From Aeromicrobium sp. 9AM (GTDB taxonomy: Bacteria; Actinomycetota; Actinomycetes; Propionibacteriales; Nocardioidaceae): a stretch of DNA of 64,000 bases. Within the stretch, counting starts at the first letter, position 1. Each line of letters opens with the position of its first letter. The stretch is from contig NZ_LR733304.1 in the NCBI RefSeq assembly GCF_902506105.1, positions 744,001 to 808,000 on the forward strand. The letters are read 5' to 3'. Under the pieces are notes generated by a model. That model made no database searches. It was not told where the DNA came from and was given only the letters and a program-made list of their open reading frames with translations. This document shows positions 16,092 through 24,973 of this stretch, one piece after another. Position numbers and translations under genes: made by a program.

Positions 16092-17198
16092 ATGCGTGAG
16101 ATCACTGCGGCAGTACTGGAACGGGCCGCGGCAGCGCGGCCCTACAGCACCTCGCGTCCAATTTCCGTTTGCCAGCTGGAGCTGGAGTCGCCCGGGCCGG
16201 GCGAGGTCTTGGTGAAGATCGAGGCAGCAAGCGTCTGCCATTCTGACCTCTCGACAGTCGATGGTTCGCGGATCCGTCCGCTTCCCATGGTGATCGGGCA
16301 CGAGGTCGCTGGTCGAGTACTCGAGCTTGGCGACGGCATCGATGACCTGCGGGTCGAGGACAGAGTCGTCATCACCTTCATGCCACGGTGCGGATCATGC
16401 TCGGCTTGCAGCGGCACGGGGCAGGAACCTTGCGCAGCCGGTAAAGGTGCGAACGGGCGCGGCGAGCTGATGGGGGGCGGTACCCGACTGCGACGCGCCG
16501 GTGAGCCGGTGATGCACCACCTAGGCGTCTCCGGGTTTGCAACTCATGCAGTGGTCGACCGAAGCTGTCTAGTTCCGGTCCCGTCCGATGTTCCTGCAGA
16601 TGTTGCAGCCGTCATTGGCTGCGCGGTCCTGACAGGCGGGGGTGCGATCCTCAACGTTGCCAGGCTCGTGCCTGGCATGCGTGTGGCGGTTGTTGGAGTG
16701 GGGGGTGTGGGCCTCGCGGCGATCATCACGGCACTAAGTCAACCCGGGATCGAGGTCGCCGCGATCGATGCCGATCGCGGCAAGCATGAGGTCGCGCTTC
16801 GTGCCGGAGCGAATGTCGCCGTCACGCCGAGCGAGGCCATCAAGACTGGTCTGAAGGGGGATGTTGTCATCGAGGCAGTCGGTACAGTCCGCGGCTTCGA
16901 GACGGCGGTGGCATCGACAGCGGCGGGTGGCGTGACAGTCGCCGTTGGTCTTCCGGAACCATCACAGGCGGCTCAGATATCGCCCTTCTCGCTCGTCGCT
17001 GATGGACGCTCGATCGTCGGCAGCTACCTCGGTTCCAGCGTTCCGGCGCGAGACATCCCGATTTTTGTCGAGATGTGGCGTGAGGGAAGGCTCAACGTTG
17101 AGGCGCTCATCACCTCACGAATCGCACTTTCTGCGATCAATGAGGCAATGGACGATCTCGCTGATGGGAAGGCGCTTCGACAGGTGATCATGTTCTAG
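16092..17198 (+). CDS. Zinc-dependent alcohol dehydrogenase (medium-chain MDR family)
   Basis: The 368-residue protein is a medium-chain zinc alcohol dehydrogenase. SVCHSDLS carries the first catalytic zinc cysteine, GHEVAG the histidine and glutamate, and GCAVLTGGGA the third ligand cysteine. The structural zinc loop is complete with four cysteines in CGSCSACSGTGQEPC. The Rossmann motif VAVVGVGGVGLAAI binds NAD(P). The layout matches class III-like bacterial enzymes that interconvert alcohols and aldehydes. It is the last gene of the operon, three bases after pdxS. It would oxidise an alcohol to the aldehyde used by the upstream aldehyde dehydrogenase, or reduce the aldehyde when flux is high. 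A weak hairpin-like TGGGGA/TCCCCA pair follows the stop (17209-17232). Confidence 0.88.
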   Translation: MREITAAVLERAAAARPYSTSRPISVCQLELESPGPGEVLVKIEAASVCHSDLSTVDGSRIRPLPMVIGHEVAGRVLELGDGIDDLRVEDRVVITFMPRCGSCSACSGTGQEPCAAGKGANGRGELMGGGTRLRRAGEPVMHHLGVSGFATHAVVDRSCLVPVPSDVPADVAAVIGCAVLTGGGAILNVARLVPGMRVAVVGVGGVGLAAIITALSQPGIEVAAIDADRGKHEVALRAGANVAVTPSEAIKTGLKGDVVIEAVGTVRGFETAVASTAAGGVTVAVGLPEPSQAAQISPFSLVADGRSIVGSYLGSSVPARDIPIFVEMWREGRLNVEALITSRIALSAINEAMDDLADGKALRQVIMF

Positions 17199-17259
17199 CG
17201 GCGGGGGTGGGGAGCGGCGGCCCTTCCCCAGCCGGCGTGAGCGCGACTGGCTCGAGAGG

Positions 17260-18192
17260 TCACGCTAGACGTCTAACAACTTCGCGGAACTCGTCTACGG
17301 CTGGCTGCTGAATCGTGTAGTAGCTGTAACCCCAACGTTCGCGTCGCTCATGAAGACGCTCAAGAATCTCGTCGACGCTTCCGATGAGGATGACAGGCGA
17401 TGCCAGGATCTCATCGGTTGTTGTTCCGTACTGGCCTGTTAGCTTTTCCGCTTCCGTATGTGCGTCGGCGGTGACCTTCGCAACCTTGAGCCACGCATGA
17501 AACTCAATCTGATCGAAACGCTCGCCTGCGGCATCGCGGATCCAAGTGAATTTTTCGTCAATCGCGTTTGGTAGCGCGTCTGGCAGGGACTGTGCGCGGT
17601 CCAGACTCGAGGATAGGGCCGGGTTCACGCCGATGATGTTGGCGTGGCGGGCTGCGAACCTCAGCATCCGCTTGCCTCCGCCCGCGACGAAGATGGGTGG
17701 GCCGCCAGGGGTGAACGGCTTGGGCGTGCCGTTCAGTTCGTTGATGGTGTAGTGCTCGCCGGCGAAGGAAAATGGCTCGTCACCGAACAGGCCCTTCAGA
17801 ACCTTGACGTGCTCGATCATTCGGTCCACGCGTACCTTCGGCACGTTCATCGTCACGCCAGAGCTGTTGTAGTCGTTCACCTGGTAACCCGCCCCGATCC
17901 CAACTTCGAGACGGCCCTGGGACAGCAGATCGATAGATGCGAGCTCGCGGGCGAGGACCGCAGGATGGCGGAAGTCAGCCGCGAACACTGCGGTGGCCAC
18001 GTGGAGCGAGGTCGTTGCCGCGGCTGCAGTCGCCATCGCAGTGATCGGACCGAACCCTTCATCCAGGTGGTCCGGAGCGAACATCGTGGAGAATCCGCTG
18101 TCCTCGAGATCTCGAGCTGTCTCGGCCCACGTCAGTCCCTCAAAGGGCTCCATCATCTCGACACCGATGCGAATTTTCCTGGGCTCAGCCAT
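17260..18192 (-). CDS. LLM-class F420-dependent oxidoreductase, MSMEG_2516-like
   Basis: The 310-residue protein has the luciferase-like monooxygenase fold. Features include RIGVEMMEPFEGLTWAETARDLEDSG at the start, FAPDHLDEGFGP with the active-site histidine, GRLEVGIGAGY at the flavin/deazaflavin phosphate site, and a C-terminal WGYSYYTIQ segment that I associate with the mycobacterial MSMEG_2516 subgroup of F420-dependent enzymes. The ATG at 18192 has GAAGGAAG eight bases upstream; the longer frame to 18303 crosses the promoter and is not used. It is transcribed divergently from the cyclase-family gene from a shared operator region (18230-18258). Its base composition is slightly less GC-rich than its neighbours. 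Within this cluster it is the most likely F420H2-using reductase or hydride transferase acting on the substrate, but an FMN-dependent monooxygenase cannot be excluded. Confidence 0.83.
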   Translation of the reverse strand: MAEPRKIRIGVEMMEPFEGLTWAETARDLEDSGFSTMFAPDHLDEGFGPITAMATAAAATTSLHVATAVFAADFRHPAVLARELASIDLLSQGRLEVGIGAGYQVNDYNSSGVTMNVPKVRVDRMIEHVKVLKGLFGDEPFSFAGEHYTINELNGTPKPFTPGGPPIFVAGGGKRMLRFAARHANIIGVNPALSSSLDRAQSLPDALPNAIDEKFTWIRDAAGERFDQIEFHAWLKVAKVTADAHTEAEKLTGQYGTTTDEILASPVILIGSVDEILERLHERRERWGYSYYTIQQPAVDEFREVVRRLA

Positions 18193-18229
18193 ATCGGGCG
18201 ACTTCCTTCGGTAGCTTGATGTTGGACAA

Positions 18230-18258
18230 AAGTTAGGACGAGTGCCCGATATTGTCAA
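18230..18258. promoter_or_regulatory. Divergent promoter region with cluster operator site 6
   Basis: Minus strand: TTGACA (18258-18253), 17 bases, TAACTT (18235-18230) drives the LLM gene. The operator, TAGGACGAGTGCCCGA on the plus strand (18234-18249), fills the spacer. The same site lies about 55 bases upstream of the divergent cyclase-family gene, whose own -35/-10 pair (TTGGAC near 18223, GATATT near 18248) is weak. Confidence 0.72.
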
Positions 18259-18302
18259 ACGACGCTTCGGCTGCTTACACCACGAGACGGGAAGTCCGCA
18301 CA

Positions 18303-19268
18303 ATGAATCAGAGGCCTAGGTATCAGGATCTTCCGCAGCTGCCTTCCGGGGCCAGATCGGGATGGCACGTGTTTGGGGACGACGACCAGGTGGGTCTGGT
18401 GAACCTGCAGACGAGCGATCGCGTCCTCGAGGCCTCGGGCGCCGTCGTCTCGGGTGAGGTCTTCGCGCTAAGCGCGGAGGTCGGCCTAATCAACCCGGCG
18501 ATGTTCGGTCGCCGCCGCCCTCGTCACCTGGTCGTCGACGAGGGAACGGGGTGCGACTTCGACGACGTCCTCGACGACTTCAACCCCCAAGCCTCTAGCC
18601 AGTGGGACTCACTCGCGCACGTGGGCTACGCCCGTGACATGTTCTACAACGGCGCGACCGCCGCCGAGGTGGCCGCCGGCCGGCGAAACACGATCGATCA
18701 TTGGGCGCGCCGGGGCATCGTCGGACGAGGCGTGGTCATCGACGTCGAGGCGCTCTACCTGGGCCGGGACGGTGTGTACGACCCGGGGGAGACGACGCGA
18801 GTGACGGTTGAAGACCTCGAGGCTGCGCGAGTGGCCGCCGGCGTCGAGTGGCGCACGGGTGACGTGATGATCCTTCACACAGGCTTCCTGGGCTGGTACG
18901 TCGATGCGGATCAGGGCGTTCGCGATCGGTATGCGTCGCCCGACATGACGGCGTTGACGTCGGCCGGGCTCGACCGTGGTCCCACGATGCTCGAGTACCT
19001 CTGGGACGCCGGCCTCTCGGCCGTCGTCGCCGACAATCCTGGTGTCGAGGCGATGCCGTTCGACGCTGGACAGGACGCGTGGCCATTCGGGTTCTTGCAC
19101 CACTGTCTGATCGGTCAGCTGGGCATGGCGCTCGGGGAGCTCTGGTGGCTTCGTGACCTGGCGCACGTCTGTCGCCGTGACGGCAGGCACGAGACACTGC
19201 TTGTCTCAGCGCCGCTGCACGTCGCCGGAGGCATCGGGTCGCCGGCCAACGCCATTGCGCTGAGATGA
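18303..19268 (+). CDS. Cyclase-family metal hydrolase (kynurenine formamidase/isatin hydrolase superfamily)
   Basis: The 321-residue protein belongs to the cyclase family (PF04199), metal-dependent hydrolases that open amide or lactam bonds, such as kynurenine formamidase and isatin hydrolase. The segment SSQWDSLAHVGY near residue 98 is the diagnostic metal-binding motif of the long-form members, and GRGVVIDVEAL plus GDVMILHTGF follow in the expected order. The start at 18303 has GGGAAG upstream; the frame is open from 18252 but that part overlaps the promoter. It is divergent from the LLM gene and precedes the fgd/FO-synthase operon, which has its own promoter. In this cluster it would hydrolyse a cyclic or open-chain amide formed after reduction or oxygenation. 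The substrate is inferred, not seen. Confidence 0.8.
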   Translation: MNQRPRYQDLPQLPSGARSGWHVFGDDDQVGLVNLQTSDRVLEASGAVVSGEVFALSAEVGLINPAMFGRRRPRHLVVDEGTGCDFDDVLDDFNPQASSQWDSLAHVGYARDMFYNGATAAEVAAGRRNTIDHWARRGIVGRGVVIDVEALYLGRDGVYDPGETTRVTVEDLEAARVAAGVEWRTGDVMILHTGFLGWYVDADQGVRDRYASPDMTALTSAGLDRGPTMLEYLWDAGLSAVVADNPGVEAMPFDAGQDAWPFGFLHHCLIGQLGMALGELWWLRDLAHVCRRDGRHETLLVSAPLHVAGGIGSPANAIALR

Positions 19269-19276
19269 GCGCGCAT

Positions 19277-19306
19277 TGACAAACATAGGACAGGCGCCCT
19301 AGGTTC
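19277..19306 (+). promoter_or_regulatory. Promoter of the fgd/FO-synthase operon with cluster operator site 7
   Basis: TTGACA (19277-19282), an 18-base spacer and TAGGTT (19301-19306) lie 26 bases before the fgd start. The operator TAGGACAGGCGCCCTA (19287-19302) fills the spacer exactly as at 2868 and 26224. Confidence 0.8.
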
Positions 19307-19332
19307 ACGTGTACCAGGGACAAGGAGCGATC

Positions 19333-20343
19333 ATGAAGTTCGGGTACAAGGCGTCGAATGAGCAGTTCGGCCCGGTAGAGCTCCTTCGCTACGGCGTCAT
19401 CGCCGAGGAGGTCGGGTTCGACTCGGTCTTCGTGTCAGACCACTTGCAGCCCTGGCGGCACGACGGTGGCCACGCCCCGTTCTCGCTGTCGTGGCTGGGC
19501 GCTCTGGGCGCCCGCACCGAGCGGGTGACGATCGGCACCAGCGTGCTCACGCCAACCTTCCGCTACCACCCGGCCATCGTCGCGCAGGCGTTCGCGACGC
19601 TCGGCTGCCTGTTCCCGGGGCGCGTCATCCTCGGGATGGGCACCGGCGAGTCGATGAACGAGGTGCCGCTCGGACTCGAGTGGCCGGAGGGCAAGGAACG
19701 ATTCGCACGGTTCCGCGAGGCAGTCAAGCTAATCCGTCAGCTGTGGGCCGAGGACAGGGTGACGTTCGAGGGTGAGTACTACCAGACCGTGAACGCCACG
19801 ATCTACGACCGTCCGGACGAACAGGTCCCCCTCTTCCTTGCTGCATCCGGGCCTGCGGTGACCCGTTTTGCAGGGCGGCAGGGCGATGGCTACATCACGA
19901 CGTCGGGCAAGGATCCCTCGCTCTACACCGAGACGCTGCTGCCTGCAGTCCGCGAGGGCGCGGCCAGGGCCGGTCGCGAGGCGAGCGACATCGAGATGAT
20001 GATCGAGGTCAAAGTGTCCTTCGACCCGAACCGCGAGGCTGCGAAGGAGGCCACTCGCTTCTGGGGTGCCTTGGCGCTGAGCCCCGAGGAGAAGTGGGGC
20101 GTCGAGGACCCGGTCGAGATGCAGCGGCTCGCGGACGCGTTGCCGGTCGATCGTGCGGCGGCGCGCTTCATCGTGTCGGACGACCCTGACGAGCACGTGG
20201 CCGCGATCCAGCGCTACATCGACCTGGGCTTCACTCACCTGGTGTTCCATGCACCCGGTCCCGATCAGGCTGCCTTCCTGCGCCGCTATGGCGACGAGAT
20301 CCTGCCGCGTCTCCGGTCCCTCGGACCGGGAGTCGACGTGTGA
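19333..20343 (+). CDS. fgd: F420-dependent glucose-6-phosphate dehydrogenase paralogue (Fgd-like)
   Basis: The 336-residue LLM protein matches mycobacterial Fgd1 closely from end to end: [62 protein letters not shown]. The catalytic His37, Trp41 and Glu106 correspond to Fgd1 His40, Trp44 and Glu109. The sugar-phosphate-binding residues also appear kept: Lys193 (TTSGK), Lys254 (SPEEK) and Arg278 (AARFIV), matching Fgd1 Lys198, Lys259 and Arg283. The enzyme should oxidise glucose 6-phosphate (or a similar phosphate ester) and reduce F420, so it supplies F420H2 for the cluster. The ATG at 19333 has AAGGAG nine bases upstream. The gene overlaps the FO synthase start by four bases (GTGA). A dedicated Fgd copy in a catabolic cluster is unusual. 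Confidence 0.88.
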   Translation: MKFGYKASNEQFGPVELLRYGVIAEEVGFDSVFVSDHLQPWRHDGGHAPFSLSWLGALGARTERVTIGTSVLTPTFRYHPAIVAQAFATLGCLFPGRVILGMGTGESMNEVPLGLEWPEGKERFARFREAVKLIRQLWAEDRVTFEGEYYQTVNATIYDRPDEQVPLFLAASGPAVTRFAGRQGDGYITTSGKDPSLYTETLLPAVREGAARAGREASDIEMMIEVKVSFDPNREAAKEATRFWGALALSPEEKWGVEDPVEMQRLADALPVDRAAARFIVSDDPDEHVAAIQRYIDLGFTHLVFHAPGPDQAAFLRRYGDEILPRLRSLGPGVDV

Positions 20344-22853
20344 CAGCCACGCTGCGAGAGATCGACCGCGCCGTCACGCGGGTCGAGGCGGCGAAGGCGG
20401 TCGACCGGACCGAGGCGCAGGCGTTGCTCCAGGCGCGGGGTGACCACCTCGCGCGACTCATGGCGGTAGCGCGTCGCGTGCGCGACGCGGGACTGGTCGA
20501 CGCAGGTCGAGCAGGCATAGTGACCTACAGCAAGAAGGTCTTCATCCCCCTGACCCGGCTGTGCCGTGACAGGTGCCACTACTGCACCTTCGTGACCACA
20601 CCCACTCACCTCGCCAAGGCGGGACAGGCGCCGTTCCTCTCGGCCGACGAGGTTCTCGCTATCGCTCGCGACGGCGCACAGCTGGGTTGCAAGGAGGCGT
20701 TGTTCACCCTCGGTGACCGCCCGGAGGGGCGCTGGCCCGAAGCGCGCACGTGGCTCGACGAGGCCGGCTACGACTCGACACTGCACTACCTACGGGCGAT
20801 GGCCGTCATGGTGCTCGAGGAGACCGGTCTGCTGCCCCACCTCAACCCGGGCGTCATGACGTGGTCCGAGATGTCGCAGCTCAAGCCTGTCGCACCGTCG
20901 ATGGGGATGATGCTGGAGACCACGTCACGCCGCCTCTACGAGACGCGGGGGGAGGCTCACTACAAGTCGCCCGACAAGGATCCCGACGTGAGGCTGCGCG
21001 TCCTGGAGGACGCCGGACGGATCAACATCCCGTTCACCACCGGGCTGCTGATCGGCATCGGCGAGAACCTGGAGGAGCGGGCGGACAGCATCTTCGCGTT
21101 GCGCCGTGTGGCCCGCGAGTATGGCTCGATCCAAGAGGTCATCGTGCAGAACTTCCGCACCAAACCCGACACCCCGATGCGGCACCGCGACGATCTCGAT
21201 CTGGACGAGTACCTCGCTGCGATCGCCACGACCCGGGTGCTCCTCGGGCCGGGCGCGCGCGTCCAGGCGCCACCCAACCTCGTCGACCTGGCGGTCTGTC
21301 GTGCGCTGCTTGATGCGGGCGTCGACGACTTCGGAGGGATCAGCCCACTCACGCCCGATCACGTCAACCCCGAGCGGCCATGGCCGCAGATCGAAGACGT
21401 CGAGAGGGTATGCGCCGAGGCTGGACTGGTTCTGCGAGAGCGGTTGACGATCCATCCTCCCTACCTGTCAGCCCCGTGGCTCGATCCGCGCCTGCGGGCT
21501 CACGTGCTGGCGCTCGCCGACCCGCGCGGCCTGGCCGATCCTTCGATCCTGCCGGTGGGCCTGCCCTGGCAGGAGCCCGATGGCGGTTGGTCCGACCAGG
21601 GACGGACCGACCTCCATCGCGCAATCGACGTCGAGGGGCGTGCGAATGACCGTCGCTCTGACTTCGAAGACGTCTATGGCGACTGGTCGACGATCAAGGA
21701 GAGGGCGCGGCGGGACGCACAGCCACAGCGGCTGACAGCCGATGTCACCGCGGCCCTCCGAGCAGCCTGGACCGACCCGGCCGGCATCTCGATCGAGCAA
21801 GCCAAGGTCTTGATGACCGCCGAGGCGGGCCCTCCGCTCGAGGCGGTGACGGAGCTGGCCGACGTATTGCGCCGCGACGCGGTCGGTGACGACGTCACCT
21901 ACGTCGTCAACCGCAACATCAACTTCACGAACATCTGCTACACGGGTTGCCGGTTCTGCGCGTTTGCCCAGCGCAAGAGCGACGCCGACGCCTACTCGTT
22001 GAGCCTGGCCGAGATAGCGTCGCGGGCGACCGAGGCGGTGACGGCGGGAGCGACCGAGGTCTGCCTCCAGGGCGGCATCGACCCGGAGCTGCCGGGCACG
22101 GCGTACTTTGACATCGCGGCGGCAGTGAGACGAGCCGAGCCCGGGCTGCACGTGCACGCATTCAGCCCCATGGAGGTCATGAACGGCGTCGCGCGCACCG
22201 GCATGTCCGTGCACGACTTCCTCGTGCGGCTCAAGGAGTCGGGCGTCGACTCGCTGCCAGGCACGGCGGCGGAGATCCTCGACGACGACATTCGATGGGT
22301 CCTCACCAAAGGCAAGCTGCCCACTCAGCAGTGGGTCGACGTCGTGACCACGGCACACCGGGTCGGCCTTCCGACGAGCTCCACGATGATGTACGGCCAC
22401 GTCGATCACCCGGGGCACTGGGTCAACCATTTGCGAACGCTGGCGGCCATCCAGCGGGAGACCGGCGGGTTCACGGAATTCGTCCCGCTGCCGTTCATCC
22501 ACCAGTCGAGCCCGATCTACCTCGCTGGCGTGGCGCGACCCGGACCGTCGGAGCGTGACAACCGCGCTGTCCACGCCGTGGCGCGGATCATGCTGCACGG
22601 ATTGATCGACAACATCCAGTGCTCCTGGGTCAAGCTCGGACCCGAGCAGTGCACGCAGGTTCTCCGAGGCGGGGCCAATGACCTCGGTGGCACGTTGATG
22701 GAGGAGACGATCAGCAGGATGGCAGGGTCGACCAACGGCTCACGCCGAGAGGTCGCCGAGCTCGAAGACATGGCCGCGGCGGCAGGTCGCCCATCGCGGC
22801 AGCGGACGACTGTCTACGGCTCGACTCGTCGCAGCAGTGCCGCAGCCGGCTGA
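20340..22853 (+). CDS. fbiC: FO synthase, fused CofG-CofH radical SAM protein (FbiC)
   Basis: The 837-residue protein carries two radical SAM domains, as in actinobacterial FbiC. The CofG half has its [4Fe-4S] cysteines at Cys75, Cys79 and Cys82 (LCRDRCHYC). The CofH half has Cys533, Cys537 and Cys540 (CYTGCRFC). Together they join tyrosine and 5-amino-6-ribitylaminouracil to make FO, the chromophore of F420. Length agrees with known FbiC proteins (about 850). The GTG start overlaps the stop of the Fgd-like gene, so F420 synthesis and reduction are co-expressed. With cofC at 8839-9477 the cluster carries the FO and phosphoenolpyruvate-activation steps but not fbiA/fbiB. This looks like an extra supply rather than the only pathway, though the rest of the genome is not visible. 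Confidence 0.95.
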   Translation: MTATLREIDRAVTRVEAAKAVDRTEAQALLQARGDHLARLMAVARRVRDAGLVDAGRAGIVTYSKKVFIPLTRLCRDRCHYCTFVTTPTHLAKAGQAPFLSADEVLAIARDGAQLGCKEALFTLGDRPEGRWPEARTWLDEAGYDSTLHYLRAMAVMVLEETGLLPHLNPGVMTWSEMSQLKPVAPSMGMMLETTSRRLYETRGEAHYKSPDKDPDVRLRVLEDAGRINIPFTTGLLIGIGENLEERADSIFALRRVAREYGSIQEVIVQNFRTKPDTPMRHRDDLDLDEYLAAIATTRVLLGPGARVQAPPNLVDLAVCRALLDAGVDDFGGISPLTPDHVNPERPWPQIEDVERVCAEAGLVLRERLTIHPPYLSAPWLDPRLRAHVLALADPRGLADPSILPVGLPWQEPDGGWSDQGRTDLHRAIDVEGRANDRRSDFEDVYGDWSTIKERARRDAQPQRLTADVTAALRAAWTDPAGISIEQAKVLMTAEAGPPLEAVTELADVLRRDAVGDDVTYVVNRNINFTNICYTGCRFCAFAQRKSDADAYSLSLAEIASRATEAVTAGATEVCLQGGIDPELPGTAYFDIAAAVRRAEPGLHVHAFSPMEVMNGVARTGMSVHDFLVRLKESGVDSLPGTAAEILDDDIRWVLTKGKLPTQQWVDVVTTAHRVGLPTSSTMMYGHVDHPGHWVNHLRTLAAIQRETGGFTEFVPLPFIHQSSPIYLAGVARPGPSERDNRAVHAVARIMLHGLIDNIQCSWVKLGPEQCTQVLRGGANDLGGTLMEETISRMAGSTNGSRREVAELEDMAAAAGRPSRQRTTVYGSTRRSSAAAG

Positions 22854-23843
22854 GACCGATCAGTCGACGTTCGACCTGCGTCACGCGCGGTTGGTGGCTG
22901 GGCCGGGAGCGGGCGACGTAGCGAGGCGCCTCGGCGTGCACCCGATGACGGTGCTCAGGTGGGAGAGACGGGACAGACGTCCCGGGTCGGCGACGACCAA
23001 GGCATTGTCGAGCCTGCTGCAGGTGAATCTCGACGAGGTGTCAAGGTTCTTCTTTCGCGGCGTCTCGCCGGTGCGCAAGACCGGACTGCCGGGCACCGGC
23101 CTACGCTCGCTCCGCGAGCGCAACGGTGTGAGCGCGTAAACGATGGCCACCTGCCTGGGAGTGCCGATGCACACCGTCTACAACTGGGAGGCCGGGCGGG
23201 TCAGGATCCCGAAGGCGCGCGTCCAGGCCATCGCCAACTGCCTGGAGACAAGCCCTCGTGTGCTCGTCGCGGTGCTGGTCGCCGGTCCGCCCGCCGGCGC
23301 GGCGCCGGCCAGCGACGACAGTCCCCTGCATCTGGCCCGCCGCGCCGCCGGGCTGTCGGTCGCTGGGCTGGCTGCCGAGGTCGGGTCGTCGGCGTGCTCC
23401 GTGCGTAGGTGGGAGCTCGGGCGTTGCGCGCCCCAGGTCCGCGATCAGGCGACTCGCCGATGTATTCGGGATCGGGCTCAACGCGGCCGCCGCTCTGGTC
23501 GGCGTGCCCGTGCCGGACGACGTCCGCACCGGGGCGTGGCGTCACGGCCCCCTGCGTGTTGCGGCTCCTCCGCGAGTGGGCCGGAATGTCTCAGACTGAC
23601 GTCGCGCGGTCATGTGGTTGCAGCGTCGCATCGGTCCGAGCGTGGGAGGCGGGACGAACCGTGCCGGCCTTGCGCAACCGGACCGCGCTCGAACGCCTCC
23701 ACGCCTTGGTGCCAGGGTTCTTGGACCCTGCGCGCAGAGGATATGGCTCCCTTGGCCCAAAATTGGACCAGCGCCCGAGATTCGTGGTTGGATGTCGCGG
23801 ACGCCCCGTGGATCGATGCCAAGGAGAAGAATCATGCTCGTGA
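22837..23843 (+). pseudogene. Broken regulator with four XRE/HTH domains (one stop, two frameshifts)
   Basis: Four successive Cro/XRE-type helix-turn-helix units can be read, each with the LR..R...G.S...VA...G....V..WE.GR..P pattern: GDVARRLGVHPMTVLRWE, ATCLGVPMHTVYNWEAGR, AGLAAEVGSSACSVRRWELG, and SQTDVARSCGCSVASVRAWE. Unit 2 is cut by an in-frame TAA at 23138-23140 (sense CAA would restore a perfect HTH). Unit 3 changes frame near 23435 and unit 4 changes again near 23558, each shift equal to +1 or -2. The first ATG lies inside the end of the FO synthase gene, so the intact gene was probably the third member of that operon. The ancestral product would have been a multi-HTH DNA-binding regulator of about 300 residues. 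It is clearly non-functional unless the reads contain errors. The last frame runs past the aroE-like start. Confidence 0.8.
23752..23782 (+). promoter_or_regulatory. Promoter of the AroE-like gene with cluster operator site 8
   Basis: TTGGACCAGCGCCCGA (23763-23778) matches the operator consensus and ends in the -10-like GAGATT (23777-23782). A -35-like TTGGCC lies at 23752-23757. The site sits in the tail of the broken XRE gene, 56 bases before the AroE-like start. Confidence 0.6.
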
Positions 23844-24625
23844 TCACCGGAAAGACCATGGTCTACCTGTGCGTGGGACATCCGACCGACCACGTCAAGG
23901 CGCCTGAGGTGTTCAATGATCTGTTCCGTGACAGAGGCATCGATGCCGTGACGATTGCGGTGGACGTCGCTCCCGAGGATCTCGCCGCGTTCGTCGAGGC
24001 CACGAAAGGGTGGCGCAACCTGATCGGGTTCGGGCTCACGATCCCTCACAAGGAGGCGGTTGTCCCCCTGCTGGACGAGCTTGATCCCACGGCCCAGCGC
24101 ACCCGCGCGGTCAACACGGTCCGGCGGCTTCCGTCGGGACGACTCGTGGGCGGCCTCTTCGACGGGCTCGGGTTCGTGCAAGGCCTGCGCGACGCTGGAC
24201 GCGATCCGCGAGGCATGTCCGTCCTGGTGGTAGGAGCCGGCGGCGTCGGTCGGGCCATCGCATTCGCGCTGGCCGAGGCGGGCGCCTCGAGCATGGCCAT
24301 CGCCAACCGGTCGCGCCCGAGGGCCGAACGCCTGGTGGACGACATCGCCCAGATCGTGCCGGGCGTGAGCGTCGACGTCGGTAGCATCGGGTCGGGGCGT
24401 TACGACCTCGTGGTGAACGCGACCTCGCTGGGTATGCACGAGGACGACGATCTGCCGTTCGCTCTCGACTCGCTCGCCCCCGGCACCGTGGTGGCCGAGG
24501 CTGTGATGTCGCCCGAGGTGACCGCGCTCCTGGTCGAGGCTGAGCGTCGAGGCCTCACGCCTCACCGAGGCCGTGCGATGCGGGATGCGCAGATGGACGT
24601 CGTTGCGCGATTCATCGGGGTGTGA
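23834..24625 (+). CDS. Shikimate/quinate dehydrogenase-like protein (AroE family)
   Basis: The 263-residue protein has the two-domain AroE layout: an N-terminal substrate domain with GFGLTIPHKEA (the catalytic lysine of the N-V-T-x-P-x-K motif) and a C-terminal Rossmann domain with VLVVGAGGVGRAIAFALAEAGA followed by ANRSRPRAERL. The usual N-T-D catalytic motif is replaced by LFDGLGF, keeping the aspartate but not the Asn-Thr. MVYLCVGHPTDHVKAPEVFN replaces the normal S-x-S substrate-carboxylate motif. These changes suggest a substrate other than shikimate. AAGGAG precedes the ATG at 23834 by seven bases. The gene has its own operator-type promoter (23752-23782), so it belongs to the cluster's regulon. 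It could act as an NAD(P)-dependent dehydrogenase on a hydroxy-acid intermediate. The housekeeping aroE would lie elsewhere. Confidence 0.8.
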   Translation: MLVITGKTMVYLCVGHPTDHVKAPEVFNDLFRDRGIDAVTIAVDVAPEDLAAFVEATKGWRNLIGFGLTIPHKEAVVPLLDELDPTAQRTRAVNTVRRLPSGRLVGGLFDGLGFVQGLRDAGRDPRGMSVLVVGAGGVGRAIAFALAEAGASSMAIANRSRPRAERLVDDIAQIVPGVSVDVGSIGSGRYDLVVNATSLGMHEDDDLPFALDSLAPGTVVAEAVMSPEVTALLVEAERRGLTPHRGRAMRDAQMDVVARFIGV

Positions 24626-24637
24626 CGACCGCCGGTT

Positions 24638-24973
24638 TCACGGTGCAGGGTGGGATCCGACGAGTTGAGACGCGTTGCTTGCTGCCTCGATGACCGAGGG
24701 GATTAGTCGCTCTTCGCGCCGGCGTGACGTGATCGCCGTCAGTGTGCCCACGCTGATGGCGCCTACGGGGGTTCCGGTGTCGTCGACGATCGAGGCGCCT
24801 ACGCCCATGCCCTGACGATCGACCTCGCACCTGCTGATGTACGCCGTGGGCGAGATGTTCTCGCTCGACCGGCTGGCCGAGCACTGTGCACAGGTCGGCG
24901 CGTACGACGGCATGATCGTGTGGGACCACCGGGTCGCGGCAGTCGCGGGCGACGTCCCTGCGCTGGAGGTCAT
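24638..24973 (-). pseudogene. Remnant of a second IclR-family regulator (C-terminal end)
   Basis: On the minus strand, bases 24838-24638 encode ISRCEVDRQGMGVGASIVDD followed by a stretch containing GAISVGTLTAITS. It aligns with the C-terminus of the intact IclR protein next to it (ISCGEVDYKGM...GAISVGTLTAATS). No IclR DNA-binding domain or other matching part is found in any frame between 24840 and 25160, so this is a truncated, decayed copy. Its start at 24973 is only the first ATG in the frame. The 538 bases between the AroE-like gene and the intact IclR gene hold nothing else I can identify. Confidence 0.6.

Noticed and set aside
17209-17232. Terminator after the alcohol dehydrogenase operon
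   Set aside because: Only a 6-bp stem with a 12-base loop can be formed; too weak to list as a terminator.
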